Shown: in pieces, positions 28,908 through 37,951 of the stretch
Numbering within the stretch: the stretch's first letter is position 1
Layout of the letters: every line of letters starts with the position of its first letter
NCBI GenBank assembly: GCA_003402285.1
Contig: QFXG01000017.1
Coordinates: forward strand, 186,001 to 250,000
Source of the DNA: Candidatus Nitrotoga sp. SPKER
GTDB lineage: Bacteria > Pseudomonadota > Gammaproteobacteria > Burkholderiales > Gallionellaceae
Reading direction: 5' to 3'
Length of the DNA: 64,000 nucleotides
Program-made: the position numbers and the translations under genes
The notes under the pieces: model-generated
The model's input: the letters and a program-made list of their open reading frames with translations, nothing else
The model's database searches: none
What the model was told of the DNA's origin: nothing

Positions 28908-30071
28908 TTGAGTAGCAGTTTTGACAGCGACATTAATCGTACCGATACCACCAGTGTTAAGTATGACGGGCGGAAAAATATGTTTGGCACAGACGAGGTT
29001 ATCCCGCTGTGGATTGCCGATATGGATTTTGCTGCTCCGCCCGCTGTGACGCGGGCCCTCGTCGAGCGAGCCACCCATCCCGTGTATGGCTACACCCAGT
29101 ATCCGGATAACTTGTATGAATCCTTGGTCGATTGGCTTAGGCGACGCCACGGTTGGGAGGTGCAGCGTGAGTGGATAATGATGTGTCCCGGCGTCGTGCC
29201 CTCGCTCCACGCGGCTATCATGGCTTTGGCCGAGCCGGGTGAATCGGTAATCGTACAGCCGCCAGTGTATTTTCCATTTTTTTCGGCTGTCACAAATACC
29301 GGTAGAAAGCTACTGCAAAATCCGTTGCGCCTGGAAAATGGCCACTATGTCATCGATTTCGACCACTTGGAACAGTGTGCAGCACAGGCGCGTTTGCTGC
29401 TGCTATGCTCGCCGCACAACCCGGTTGGCAGGGTTTGGAGCAAGCCGGAATTGCAGCACCTTCTACAAATTGCAAAAAAATACGATCTGTTTATATTGTC
29501 AGACGAAATACACGCAGATTTGATCTACCCCGAAAATAAACACACCACGCTTGCAACGCTGGCAGAGAACCCGGCCTATGTCTTGACTGCCGTCGCCCCC
29601 AGCAAAACATTTAATATCCCAGGGCTAAATCTTTCCTCACTCATCGTGCCGGATCCAAAGCATCGCACGGCTATCACCCAGATATTTGACAGAATGCACA
29701 TCAGTGCCTCCAATCCCTTCAGTATCGTCGCTTTCGAAGCCGCTTATCGGGAAGGCGAGACATGGTTGGATGAGTTACTGATCTATATGCGGGATACGCG
29801 AGATTACGTCGGGAATTATCTGGCCACCCATCTCCCGAAAATCCGGCTTATCAAGCCAGAAGGCACCTACCTGCTATGGCTTGATTGCCGAGCTCTAGGG
29901 ATGAGCGACGCGCAGCTCAAGCATTTCTTCGTGCATGAAGCCGGCGTGGGCTTGAGTCCCGGCATTCTGTTTGGCGAGGGCGGAAGTGGCTTTATGCGCA
30001 TGAATATCGCCGCACCTCGTCATACCATTGTGGGTGCTCTTGAAAATATCAGGAAAGCGGAACGTGTGTAA
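28908..30071 (+). CDS. patB: PatB/MalY-type PLP-dependent C-S lyase (cystathionine beta-lyase-like)
   Basis: 387 residues from a TTG at 28908, chosen because AGGAG lies seven bases upstream and the PatB N-terminus (DTTSVKYDGRKNMFG) starts there; the frame is open 26 codons further up. Fold-type I aminotransferase features: LWIADMDFAAPPAV, the SPHNPVGRVWS motif, DEIHADLIYP, and the PLP-lysine segment APSKTFNIPGLNLSSLI. The family cleaves cystathionine or cysteine C-S bonds; the exact substrate is not clear from sequence. It is followed by the carbonic anhydrase gene. Confidence 0.9.
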   Translation: MSSSFDSDINRTDTTSVKYDGRKNMFGTDEVIPLWIADMDFAAPPAVTRALVERATHPVYGYTQYPDNLYESLVDWLRRRHGWEVQREWIMMCPGVVPSLHAAIMALAEPGESVIVQPPVYFPFFSAVTNTGRKLLQNPLRLENGHYVIDFDHLEQCAAQARLLLLCSPHNPVGRVWSKPELQHLLQIAKKYDLFILSDEIHADLIYPENKHTTLATLAENPAYVLTAVAPSKTFNIPGLNLSSLIVPDPKHRTAITQIFDRMHISASNPFSIVAFEAAYREGETWLDELLIYMRDTRDYVGNYLATHLPKIRLIKPEGTYLLWLDCRALGMSDAQLKHFFVHEAGVGLSPGILFGEGGSGFMRMNIAAPRHTIVGALENIRKAERV

Positions 30072-30163
30072 AGCAAATTAAGTAGCCAGTCAATTTAGCG
30101 CTGATAATTTGACCTGGAAAGCTGCACAACATTTTTCGAAGAGGTTAAGATTCACCTCTGCAA

Positions 30164-30823
30164 ATGCAATCAGCAAATGGAGTTCTTCTAGCCTTGAAAA
30201 ATTTAGACCATCTATTCCAGAACAACAAAGCCTGGGCCGCTTCTATTAAAGAAAAAGACCCGGATTTTTTTAGCAATTTATCTAAGCAACAAAACCCCGA
30301 ATATTTGTGGATAGGTTGCTCCGATAGCCGTGTAGCGGCGAACCAAATTGTCAATCTGCTACCGGGTGAAATGTTTGTTCATCGTAATATCGCCAATTTA
30401 GTTGTTCACTCTGATCTCAACTGTTTATCGGTAATCCAATATGCCGTGGAAGTGTTAAAGATTGAACATATTATCGTCTGCGGCCATTACGGTTGCGGCG
30501 GTATCAGAGCTTCGCTGAAAGAAGAAGATCACGGTCTTATTGATAATTGGCTTGGACATGTTAAGGATATAGCTCGATTGAACGAGCCAGAGCTGAGCCA
30601 GCTACCTGAAGAACAAAGAGTAGATCGTCTTTGTGAGCTGAATGTCAAGGTGCAGGTACTCAACGTTTGCGCCACCCAAACGATACAAAGTGCTTGGAAA
30701 AATGGTACCTCAGTGGCAGTGTATGGCGTAATCTATAATATTGAAGATGGCATTTTAAGAGACTTGAAAGCTCAAATTAATTCGAATGAACAGTTCAAAA
30801 AAATTAGATACGGACAACCTTAA
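30164..30823 (+). CDS. can: Beta-carbonic anhydrase
   Basis: 219 residues, interconverts CO2 and bicarbonate. Zinc ligands Cys52, His108 and Cys111 and the Asp54/Arg56 dyad (CSDSR, CGHYGCGG) are present. The sequence DPDFFSNLSKQQNPEYLWIG is close to the E. coli Can subgroup. The start is uncertain: the ATG at 30164 has no good ribosome binding site, and a GAGGT/ACCTC hairpin sits just upstream of it. A TTG at 30194 is an alternative. Consistent with bicarbonate supply in a CO2-fixing or other chemolithotrophic organism. Confidence 0.94.
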   Translation: MQSANGVLLALKNLDHLFQNNKAWAASIKEKDPDFFSNLSKQQNPEYLWIGCSDSRVAANQIVNLLPGEMFVHRNIANLVVHSDLNCLSVIQYAVEVLKIEHIIVCGHYGCGGIRASLKEEDHGLIDNWLGHVKDIARLNEPELSQLPEEQRVDRLCELNVKVQVLNVCATQTIQSAWKNGTSVAVYGVIYNIEDGILRDLKAQINSNEQFKKIRYGQP

Positions 30824-30942
30824 ATTTACAACATACTGAACCAACAGCGAGGCGAAAAAAACACAAAGTCAGTGAATGATGTTGTGCTTCTCATCGACGG
30901 TCGTCATCTGCATTTCAATGCTGCTCACGGGTTATCCATTGT

Positions 30943-31803
30943 CTAAATGACATTAATGGGTATTTTAAAATAAGCAGTACCATTTTCTTCAGCAGATGGC
31001 ATTTTCCCCGCCCGAATATTGGTTTGAATCGAAGGCATTAACAGAGTAGGGACTTCTAATGTCTTATCACGTGCAGTACGCATCGTAACAAATTCATCTT
31101 CACTGATCCCGTCATGCACATGAATATTGTGCTTCCGTTGTTCTGCTACCGTGCTTTCCCATTGAACCGCTCGATCAGTGGGTGGGTAATCGTGGCACAT
31201 CAATAATCTGGTTTCAGGTGGGTATTCAAGCAATTTATGGATGGATTGGAATAATTTTCGAGCATCGCCACCCGGAAAATCTGCGCGTGCAGTACCCACA
31301 TCAGGCATGAACAACGTATCGCCAATAAATATTGCATCACCAAATTGGTAAGCCAAGTCTGCTGGCGTATGGCCCGGTACTAAAATAGCTTTCGCACTTA
31401 ATTTACCGACTTGAAATACCTCGCCATCAGCCAGTAAATGGTCAAAATGGCTACCGTTTGGTACAAACTCATCCTCGATATTAAATAGTTTCTTGAAGGT
31501 CTTTTGTACCGCTGGAATTCCATTCCCAATGGCGATTTTTCCTCCTAATTTGTTTTGGAGATACTGTGCAGATGAAAGATGGTCGGCGTGTGCATGAGTT
31601 TCAAGAATCCATTCAACTGTCAATTGTTGGTTTTTTATAAATTGAATTTGTTTATCGGCAAACTGTGTACTTGTTCGACCTGATTTTGCATCGTAGTCAA
31701 GAACGGGATCTATGACGGCACAGCTTCCACCTGCTTCATCAAAAACGACATAACTAACGGTGCTTGTTGCAGGCTCGAAAAATGTTTCTATGTTTGGTTT
31801 CAT
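30943..31803 (-). CDS. MBL-fold hydrolase, persulfide-dioxygenase-like (Blh type)
   Basis: 286 residues from ATG 31803 with AAGGA upstream; ATG 31821 is also possible. The metal-binding motif is THAHADHLSSAQYL, further ligands lie in VPGHTPAD and FIGDTLFMPD, and the late MCHDYPPT is typical of the ETHE1/Blh glyoxalase-II-like group that oxidises persulfides. The gene is divergent from the BigR-like repressor over an AT-rich palindrome, the arrangement of bigR-blh operons that detoxify hydrogen sulfide. Confidence 0.88.
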   Translation of the reverse strand: MKPNIETFFEPATSTVSYVVFDEAGGSCAVIDPVLDYDAKSGRTSTQFADKQIQFIKNQQLTVEWILETHAHADHLSSAQYLQNKLGGKIAIGNGIPAVQKTFKKLFNIEDEFVPNGSHFDHLLADGEVFQVGKLSAKAILVPGHTPADLAYQFGDAIFIGDTLFMPDVGTARADFPGGDARKLFQSIHKLLEYPPETRLLMCHDYPPTDRAVQWESTVAEQRKHNIHVHDGISEDEFVTMRTARDKTLEVPTLLMPSIQTNIRAGKMPSAEENGTAYFKIPINVI

Positions 31804-31864
31804 CTTAGTTTCCTTTGGCATTAGATTCTGTTTTTGATCTTCACGATGTTGACAACAATATATA

Positions 31865-31880
31865 TAATAATATATTATTA
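31865..31880. promoter_or_regulatory. AT-rich palindrome, likely operator of the BigR-like repressor
   Basis: TAATAATATATTATTA is a perfect 16-base palindrome in the 100-base divergent region, 25 bases before the repressor start. BigR and related ArsR-family persulfide sensors bind AT-rich palindromes in the same position, where they block both promoters. Confidence 0.65.
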
Positions 31881-31904
31881 GTCAATATTATATTTATAGA
31901 ATAA

Positions 31905-32234
31905 ATGTTAATTATGCAAACACAATCAAAACTTCCAGATATTTCAACCATCCGTGAATCCGCTGCAATGGTGTGCAGGATGTTGAAAGTGCTGGCCAAT
32001 GAAGATCGACTACTCATTTTGTGCCAGCTTAGCCAGGGAAACAAAAATGTAGGGGAGTTAAAAGAATTGCTGGGAATGCAGCAACCTACACTTTCGCAAC
32101 AGCTAACGGTTTTACGTGAAGAGCGGCTGGTAACGACCGAGCGCAAAGGGAAATACATTGTTTATAGTTTGGCAAGTAAGGAAGTCACCGAAATCATGGG
32201 AACGTTATTTCAACTTTATTGCAAAAACCATTAG
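31905..32234 (+). CDS. bigR: ArsR-family persulfide-responsive repressor (BigR/SqrR-like)
   Basis: 109 residues, winged helix (LKVLANEDRLLILCQLSQG, PTLSQQLTVLREERLV). Cys40 and Cys106 occupy the positions of the two redox cysteines of SqrR (41/107) and BigR, which form a tetrasulfide link on exposure to persulfide and release DNA. An in-frame ATG at 31914 is an alternative start. The gene probably represses its own operon (DUF442-SQR fusion and TauE exporter) and the divergent hydrolase. Confidence 0.88.
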   Translation: MLIMQTQSKLPDISTIRESAAMVCRMLKVLANEDRLLILCQLSQGNKNVGELKELLGMQQPTLSQQLTVLREERLVTTERKGKYIVYSLASKEVTEIMGTLFQLYCKNH

Positions 32235-32243
32235 GAGGCAGCA

Positions 32244-33860
32244 ATGAGTATTAACCTGACTAAATTAGATGACAAATTATCGGTGACGGGTCAAATAAGT
32301 TTGAGTGATGTGCATGAGATTGCAGAATCGGGTTACAAGGCGATTATTTGTAATCGACCTGATTTCGAAGGGGGAGCTGACCAGCCAACTAGCGAACAAT
32401 TAGGAGAGTTGGCTAAATCTCTGGGAATTGTTTTTGTGTATTTACCCGTTGAGATAGGTGCCGTTACTGTTGAGCATGGCGAAAAATTCAAGGAACTCAT
32501 TAATGCATTACCAGCACCCATTCTTGCGTTCTGCGCGTCAGGTAAACGTGCTACAGCCTTACATCGTTTGGCAACACAGAGTGCATCGAATTATCAACAA
32601 CCGGTATCGGATGCCTGCAACTGGGGAAATGCCTTTGATGTGGTGATCATAGGCGGTGGCTCGGCTGGCATTGGTGTTGCTGCCAGCTTGTTGAAGCGAC
32701 GCTCATCTTTGCGCATCGCCATCATTGAACCCAGTGACAAACATTATTACCAGCCTGCCTGGACACTTGTCGGTGGCGGCGCCTATGATATTGCCGCAAC
32801 GGTTCGCAATATGTCAGAAGTTATTCCTCCATCAGCGGAATGGATTCAAGTGGCTGCAGCCAGTTTTGATCCCGACAAGAACCGGGTGAATTTAGCCGAT
32901 GGACGTGCCATTGGTTACCGGCAATTAATTGTTTGCCCAGGTATTCGTCTGGCATGGGAGAAGATTGAGGGATTGGAAGAAACGTTAGGCAAAAATGGAG
33001 TAACCTCAAACTATGCGTATAAATTGGCGCCCTATACTTGGTCGTTAGTTCAAAACCTTAAAAAAGGAAAAGCATTATTCACACAACCACCGATGCCAAT
33101 TAAATGTGCGGGCGCTCCTCAGAAAGCCATGTATCTGTCATGCGACCATTGGCAACGTAACCAGAATCTTGACAATATAGACGTTGAGTTTAATACAGCG
33201 GGTGCGGTACTTTTTGGAGTGGCTGATTTTGTGCCGCCATTGATGGAATATGTAAAACGTTACCATGCAAAACTCGCATTTAATTCCAATCTGGTTAGCG
33301 TAAATGGTGCCAAAAAGACGGCCTGTTTTGAGATAAAAGATGGTAATGGAAATGTGCAGCGAGTTGAAAAATCATTTGATATGCTGCACGTCACCCCACC
33401 ACAAATGGCACCCGATTTTTTACGTAACAGTCCCTTGGCAGATGCCAATGGTTTTTGTGAGGTTGATCAGAAAACACTCCGCCATCCACGTTATTCAAAT
33501 ATTTTCTCATTGGGTGACGCCTGTTCATCACCCAATGCCAAAACCGCAGCTGCCATCAGAAAACAAATTGTCGTGGTTGCTGAGAATATGTTGGCAGAGA
33601 AGGAAGGCCGAGATCTAACGACGATTTACGATGGTTACGGTGCCTGTCCCTTGACCGTGGAAAATGGCAAAGTTGTCATGGCGGAGTTTGGTTTTGGTGG
33701 CAAGTTATTACCTTCGTTACCCCTCAAAGCCACCAACCCCAGTCGAATTGCATGGCTGCTAAAGGCAAAATTCTTTCCCTGGTTATATTGGAATGGCATG
33801 CTGAAAGGGCGTGAATGGCAGGCCAGATCGAGCAAATCAAATTCGAATCCGCCAAACTAA
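32244..33860 (+). CDS. Fusion: DUF442 phosphatase-fold domain + sulfide:quinone reductase-like flavoprotein
   Basis: 538 residues. Residues 1 to about 110 are the DUF442/TIGR01244 dual-specificity-phosphatase fold, with active site Cys97 and Arg102 (FCASGKR); in sulfur operons this domain probably handles persulfide. From about 133 an FAD/NAD(P)-oxidoreductase begins (VVIIGGGSAGIGVAASLL) with SQR-like features: HYYQPAWTLVGGG, the cysteine in PPMPIKCAGAPQKAMYLS, and GDACSSPNAKTAAAIRKQ. It would oxidise sulfide and pass electrons to quinone. The fused form is known in bacteria. It begins 9 bases after the repressor gene. Confidence 0.9.
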   Translation: MSINLTKLDDKLSVTGQISLSDVHEIAESGYKAIICNRPDFEGGADQPTSEQLGELAKSLGIVFVYLPVEIGAVTVEHGEKFKELINALPAPILAFCASGKRATALHRLATQSASNYQQPVSDACNWGNAFDVVIIGGGSAGIGVAASLLKRRSSLRIAIIEPSDKHYYQPAWTLVGGGAYDIAATVRNMSEVIPPSAEWIQVAAASFDPDKNRVNLADGRAIGYRQLIVCPGIRLAWEKIEGLEETLGKNGVTSNYAYKLAPYTWSLVQNLKKGKALFTQPPMPIKCAGAPQKAMYLSCDHWQRNQNLDNIDVEFNTAGAVLFGVADFVPPLMEYVKRYHAKLAFNSNLVSVNGAKKTACFEIKDGNGNVQRVEKSFDMLHVTPPQMAPDFLRNSPLADANGFCEVDQKTLRHPRYSNIFSLGDACSSPNAKTAAAIRKQIVVVAENMLAEKEGRDLTTIYDGYGACPLTVENGKVVMAEFGFGGKLLPSLPLKATNPSRIAWLLKAKFFPWLYWNGMLKGREWQARSSKSNSNPPN

Positions 33861-33862
33861 TC

Positions 33863-34681
33863 ATGATGGATATTCAAATAATCGAAATTCTTTTGGGTGC
33901 ATTGACGGGAATCGTACTTGCGTTGTCAGGTGCAGGCGGCGCCATACTTGCTGTACCGCTACTTATTTTTGGTTTGCATTTTGATATTACTGAGGCCACG
34001 CCAATTGCTTTACTTGCTGTCTGCCTGGCGGCATCTATCGGTGCTATCGGTGCGCACATACAGGGCAAAGTAAGATACCGGGCAGCAGGCTCCATTGCAA
34101 TAGCGGGTGCACTAGCTGTACCGACTGGAATATGGCTGTCAAAAAAAATACCGACTGCACCATTGACGCTATTATTTGCCATGGTTCTCGCTTACGTTGC
34201 CTATGACATGTTTCGCCAAAGTAAACGCAACGATGAGAACACAGAGGCTTCAGCATCACGTACCTTTTCAGGCCCCTGTATGCTTGATTCGCCGGGTGGA
34301 CGCCTGGTTTGGACCTGGACTTGTATCAGGGTGTTGGCATTATCAGGTTTCCTGGCTGGCACTTTATCGGGTTTATTAGGCGTCGGCGGTGGTTTCGTGA
34401 TTGTGCCCGCACTTAAGAAAGTGACTAATTTTAAAATACAATCCATTCTTGCGACATCTCTGACGGTAATCACACTTACTTCTGGCGTTGGTGTTATCTC
34501 TGCCACACTAATGGGCACTATGAACTGGCCTATTGCCCTTCCATTTGCTGGTGGCGCAATCGCGGGCATGTTATTTGGACGTTTTATCGCCAAACGTTTT
34601 TCAGGCTCAAGACTACAGCAAAACTTTGCTGTAACGGCAGCACTGGTGTCCGTTGGTTTGATTATCAAAGTGATTTTGTAG
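33863..34681 (+). CDS. TauE/SafE-family sulfite or sulfur-anion exporter
   Basis: 272 residues from ATG 33863, two bases after the preceding stop. About eight membrane segments form two repeats: LALSGAGGAILAVPLLIFGL in the first, GLLGVGGGFVIVPALKK in the second. The family exports sulfite or related anions. In this operon it would remove sulfite or thiosulfate made from sulfide oxidation. Last gene of the plus-strand sulfur operon; about 220 bases with no recognisable feature follow. Confidence 0.9.
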   Translation: MMDIQIIEILLGALTGIVLALSGAGGAILAVPLLIFGLHFDITEATPIALLAVCLAASIGAIGAHIQGKVRYRAAGSIAIAGALAVPTGIWLSKKIPTAPLTLLFAMVLAYVAYDMFRQSKRNDENTEASASRTFSGPCMLDSPGGRLVWTWTCIRVLALSGFLAGTLSGLLGVGGGFVIVPALKKVTNFKIQSILATSLTVITLTSGVGVISATLMGTMNWPIALPFAGGAIAGMLFGRFIAKRFSGSRLQQNFAVTAALVSVGLIIKVIL

Positions 34682-34900
34682 AGCTGGTCATCAAATAGAT
34701 TGATTGGAACACCCGGATTCCGGCCTTCGCGTGTAGAGCGATCTTACTATTTAGTGGCCGACTTTATAGTCTTTTGGGTGGGATAAATATAAGCGGGTAA
34801 GGCAAGTCATCATGCGATTACTGGTTGCTAATATTTTGTAAGCAAATGAAATTAAATTAATTAAATTGAATGAGACCCTAATTTATTCTACTAATTTATT

Positions 34901-37006
34901 TCATACCCTTGGTTGCTGTATGGCAATGCCCTCAAAGAAATAATCGAGGACGTACCTGTCAAACGCATCCAACCCCTCGACCTTTGCCTGAATCTTGGGC
35001 TTTATTTTGCGCAACAATTCGATTGCTGAATGAAGATCGAGATTCTCGTCTTCAAAATTGACGAGTCCCGACGTGTGGATTTTTTTCGCCAACATTCGAG
35101 GTAACCCATACTCTTCAAGCTCCATGATGCATGATGGCAAAAATGCCTTTGACAGTCTTGCTATGAAAGGCGAGACGTCTATCTTGTGTTCTGGAACAAT
35201 TTCCTTTTGGATGACGTTGATATCGTTCAACAACGCAGTCAGTTTGAAGGTGGCATTGCGTTCCATCTTGAAAAACTCTTCGATGGTCACATCTTGTACA
35301 GAAAGGTGATCCAGGAGTTCTGGTATTGAATGTTTCCAATTCAACGACAAAACCCTGACGAACTCAGCAAATTTCGTGTACGTAGCATCCCAACCAGCAG
35401 GAACCAATTTGAGGACTTTACAGAGTATCCAAGGCCAATATTCGTTCGAGGATGCATTAAGGCTGGCAAGTCCTCGCCATGTCTTTTTGTCGCTGCTGAT
35501 CGCCAGAGCGATTGCTGCAATCAGTTCCGGGTCACCGGAAATAAGCAATCCTTCGCTCTTCAGGCGTTCAAATGTTTCCTGTCCAAATAGCTGAGTCATG
35601 TCCTCCTTGAATTGCAAGATTTTCGCCAACTGCTCTTTGGTGAGTTCCTGCTTGTATTGCTCAGCGCCGACATCCGCAAGCAACTCGTCGGGAAAGGTCA
35701 ATTCCAATTGAGTTTCCGCAGGAGATGGTGGCTCTTCTAGGATGTAGATATTGCCAACGAAATGCCTAAACATCCGACCACCTCGCCCGATGATGTTTCG
35801 ATAGGTGAAGTCGTTAAGTTTTAGCTTTCCGTTCTTGTTGCTCCAAACGATGACGTTTTCCGCAGATGTATTCACCCCTTCAATGATGGATGAGGTCGAC
35901 ACGAGCGTTTGCAGCCCACCTTTCTCCTCCTCAAAAAGGCGAACCTGTATCTGACTCAGAGAACGATGAAGCTGACCCGTGTGAATACCAACGCCTCTCT
36001 TCACCAGTGCGGTCAATTTCCAATTCGGATGGTAGTTCGTTGCAAGCCAAGCCGAAAAATCTGACTGCAACTCGCTGTGTTCCTTTTTAGTGTTTTCGAT
36101 GAGCAGAGTCGCCACGCTATCGACGTTGGAGTAGGTGCCTGCGTAAATCAAGGACTTGGTTTTTTGCTTCCCAAGTATCTGCAATAGCGCATCGTTTTTC
36201 TTCCGCGCGTCCTTGTTGATCTCCTTGTATAGCTCATGCTTCTCAAGGAACACCGTGTTGAAATCCAGTCGCAGGAACAGCATGTCCTTCGTGAATGGAT
36301 TGTCGTTCAAGTCTGAGATGTTCGGAGCCAAATAGTATTTCTGCGAAGCTTTTTCCCCTAGCTTCATCATGGCTTTCAGAAGTGCTGATGATCGCTCTTT
36401 GTCAAACTCCTGGCTTGCCTTATGGAACTCATCGACCACAAGCAAATCCAGTTTCTCCAGCTTTTCGCAATAATGAATTGCCCTTTCTTGCGGGAAGATG
36501 AGAATATTTTTTTCGTCGAGTTTGACTTCAGAGGTTGTCACAATCTTGTATTCAGCAGCAAATTTCTTGCTCAATCGCCGTCTGGTTTCATCAGTCAATG
36601 CGATGGTAGGAACCAGAATCAGGACATTCGTCGGCTTCCGAATTGCGATATAGGCATCAATGATCAAGCTCTTGCCGAAGCTAGTCGGGGCGCTAACTGC
36701 GAGACTCGTTCCATCCAGAAGGTGTTTTAGGACTAACGACTGTTCGCTGTGAAGTGTTACAGGTGTTTCCTGCCCGATGTCCACTTTGAATGATTCGAAA
36801 ACGAACCGGTCTTGCCAACTCGACGTCTCGGGATCGAGATATGGAAAAAGCCCTGACTCTCTGATCAGGTGATTTACCAGCGGATCGTAAAGCTGATTCT
36901 CCCTGTCGAGTTTGTCGAGTAGACGAATCAGGCGGTTTCTTGCCTCGGTTCCATCTTCAGCTTGAAGCAGTTCGTTGATAGCTGCACATTCCTCGAAGAT
37001 TTCCAT
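34901..37006 (-). CDS. hamB: Hachiman defence helicase HamB
   Basis: 701 residues, superfamily 2 helicase. Walker A is APTSFGKS (106-113), the DEAH-like box is DEFH (192-195), motif III-region is YYLAPNIS, and motif VI lies in IGRGGRMFRHF. The N-terminus lacks a nuclease. It follows the HamA gene by 6 bases on the same strand, and this pair (DUF1837 protein then SF2 helicase) is the Hachiman anti-phage system, in which the helicase senses damaged or phage DNA and releases the nuclease HamA. Location between housekeeping blocks and next to a degraded integrase-like frame fits an acquired island. Confidence 0.85.
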   Translation of the reverse strand: MEIFEECAAINELLQAEDGTEARNRLIRLLDKLDRENQLYDPLVNHLIRESGLFPYLDPETSSWQDRFVFESFKVDIGQETPVTLHSEQSLVLKHLLDGTSLAVSAPTSFGKSLIIDAYIAIRKPTNVLILVPTIALTDETRRRLSKKFAAEYKIVTTSEVKLDEKNILIFPQERAIHYCEKLEKLDLLVVDEFHKASQEFDKERSSALLKAMMKLGEKASQKYYLAPNISDLNDNPFTKDMLFLRLDFNTVFLEKHELYKEINKDARKKNDALLQILGKQKTKSLIYAGTYSNVDSVATLLIENTKKEHSELQSDFSAWLATNYHPNWKLTALVKRGVGIHTGQLHRSLSQIQVRLFEEEKGGLQTLVSTSSIIEGVNTSAENVIVWSNKNGKLKLNDFTYRNIIGRGGRMFRHFVGNIYILEEPPSPAETQLELTFPDELLADVGAEQYKQELTKEQLAKILQFKEDMTQLFGQETFERLKSEGLLISGDPELIAAIALAISSDKKTWRGLASLNASSNEYWPWILCKVLKLVPAGWDATYTKFAEFVRVLSLNWKHSIPELLDHLSVQDVTIEEFFKMERNATFKLTALLNDINVIQKEIVPEHKIDVSPFIARLSKAFLPSCIMELEEYGLPRMLAKKIHTSGLVNFEDENLDLHSAIELLRKIKPKIQAKVEGLDAFDRYVLDYFFEGIAIQQPRV

Positions 37007-37012
37007 TGACCT

Positions 37013-37939
37013 CTATCCCTTGTGAAACGCAACCGCACTCGAGAAACGCTCAACCAATTTCTTCCTGTCAGGAACAGGGAAAAGAATGATGTGAAACTTG
37101 ACTGCTGAATAGTTGGTGACCGTTCCGGATAGCTTGTTGATTTGTTTATTGAAATAGGCGGTGGCTCTGTCAAGGTGGTAGTCACGAATTTTTTCCCTGT
37201 ATTCGTCATTCATCTCCTTGGTTGCAGCGGTGATGGAGCACTCATGCAATAACAGGATGGGTATATGAAGCTTCGGCTTGATGTTATCCATCGAATTATC
37301 GGGGGACAGAGCAAGCTTAATCTTGGCAGCCAGTTCCTTATTGGCAACCAGACGGTCGATGTCCGAGGTGTTGGTGATAATGCTGTTCTCTTTTTTCAGC
37401 TTTTCGGTTTTCAGAGAGTTCCCGACGGACTCAACGACTGGTGACAGTCTTGCGTCCTCTATGCTGTTGTAGAACTTAGCCTCTCCAAACCAAAGCGAAA
37501 AATCGTCATCCCCTTCGAGGACGATATGGACGCTGTCTGCCCCTTTGGCGTTGTCCTGCGCGTTCTGCTTGTAGAAAATCTTCGGAACAACCGATAGCGC
37601 CCCATAATGGTGATGCATGATTCCATAAAGAACGATTTCGGCAAGTTCGCTACCCTGCCCTATATCGCCTTCTTTATCGGTTAGCCGAAGATTCTTTGCC
37701 GACTCCCGCAGAGTAGATCGACTTTTCCCCGTGAGCTTTTCTCGCTCTTGAGCCGACAACGCAGTCAAAGCGATGTTGTCCCAGATGAAATTCTCGAACC
37801 TTTCATGTCGCCATACCTGATCTTCAAAATCATTCACCAGACTCAGGACGCACTTTTTGTCGACAGGAGTAAGTACCGTGTTCTCGAAAATCTTCAAGTA
37901 ATGGTCATCAACAAGTATTTCGAAATTCATCGAATTCAT
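37013..37939 (-). CDS. hamA: Hachiman nuclease HamA (DUF1837)
   Basis: 308 residues (ATG 37939; ATG 37930 also possible). The DUF1837/HamA pattern is clear: GSELAEIVLYGI with Glu99/Glu101, then VPKIFYKQN (Lys120), GADSVHIV (Asp135) and FGEAKFY (Glu153, Lys155). The Asp...Glu-x-Lys arrangement is a PD-(D/E)xK-like nuclease centre and appears intact. As the effector it would degrade DNA non-specifically when HamB is triggered. The upstream DUF3223 gene ends 12 bases before it, so the three genes look like one operon. Confidence 0.87.
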   Translation of the reverse strand: MNSMNFEILVDDHYLKIFENTVLTPVDKKCVLSLVNDFEDQVWRHERFENFIWDNIALTALSAQEREKLTGKSRSTLRESAKNLRLTDKEGDIGQGSELAEIVLYGIMHHHYGALSVVPKIFYKQNAQDNAKGADSVHIVLEGDDDFSLWFGEAKFYNSIEDARLSPVVESVGNSLKTEKLKKENSIITNTSDIDRLVANKELAAKIKLALSPDNSMDNIKPKLHIPILLLHECSITAATKEMNDEYREKIRDYHLDRATAYFNKQINKLSGTVTNYSAVKFHIILFPVPDRKKLVERFSSAVAFHKG

Positions 37940-37951
37940 CCGTTCAACGGT

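Noticed and set aside
34682-34900. att site or terminator between tauE and hamB
   Set aside because: Only short AT-rich runs and a tiny CCGGATTCCGG arm are visible; not enough to call.
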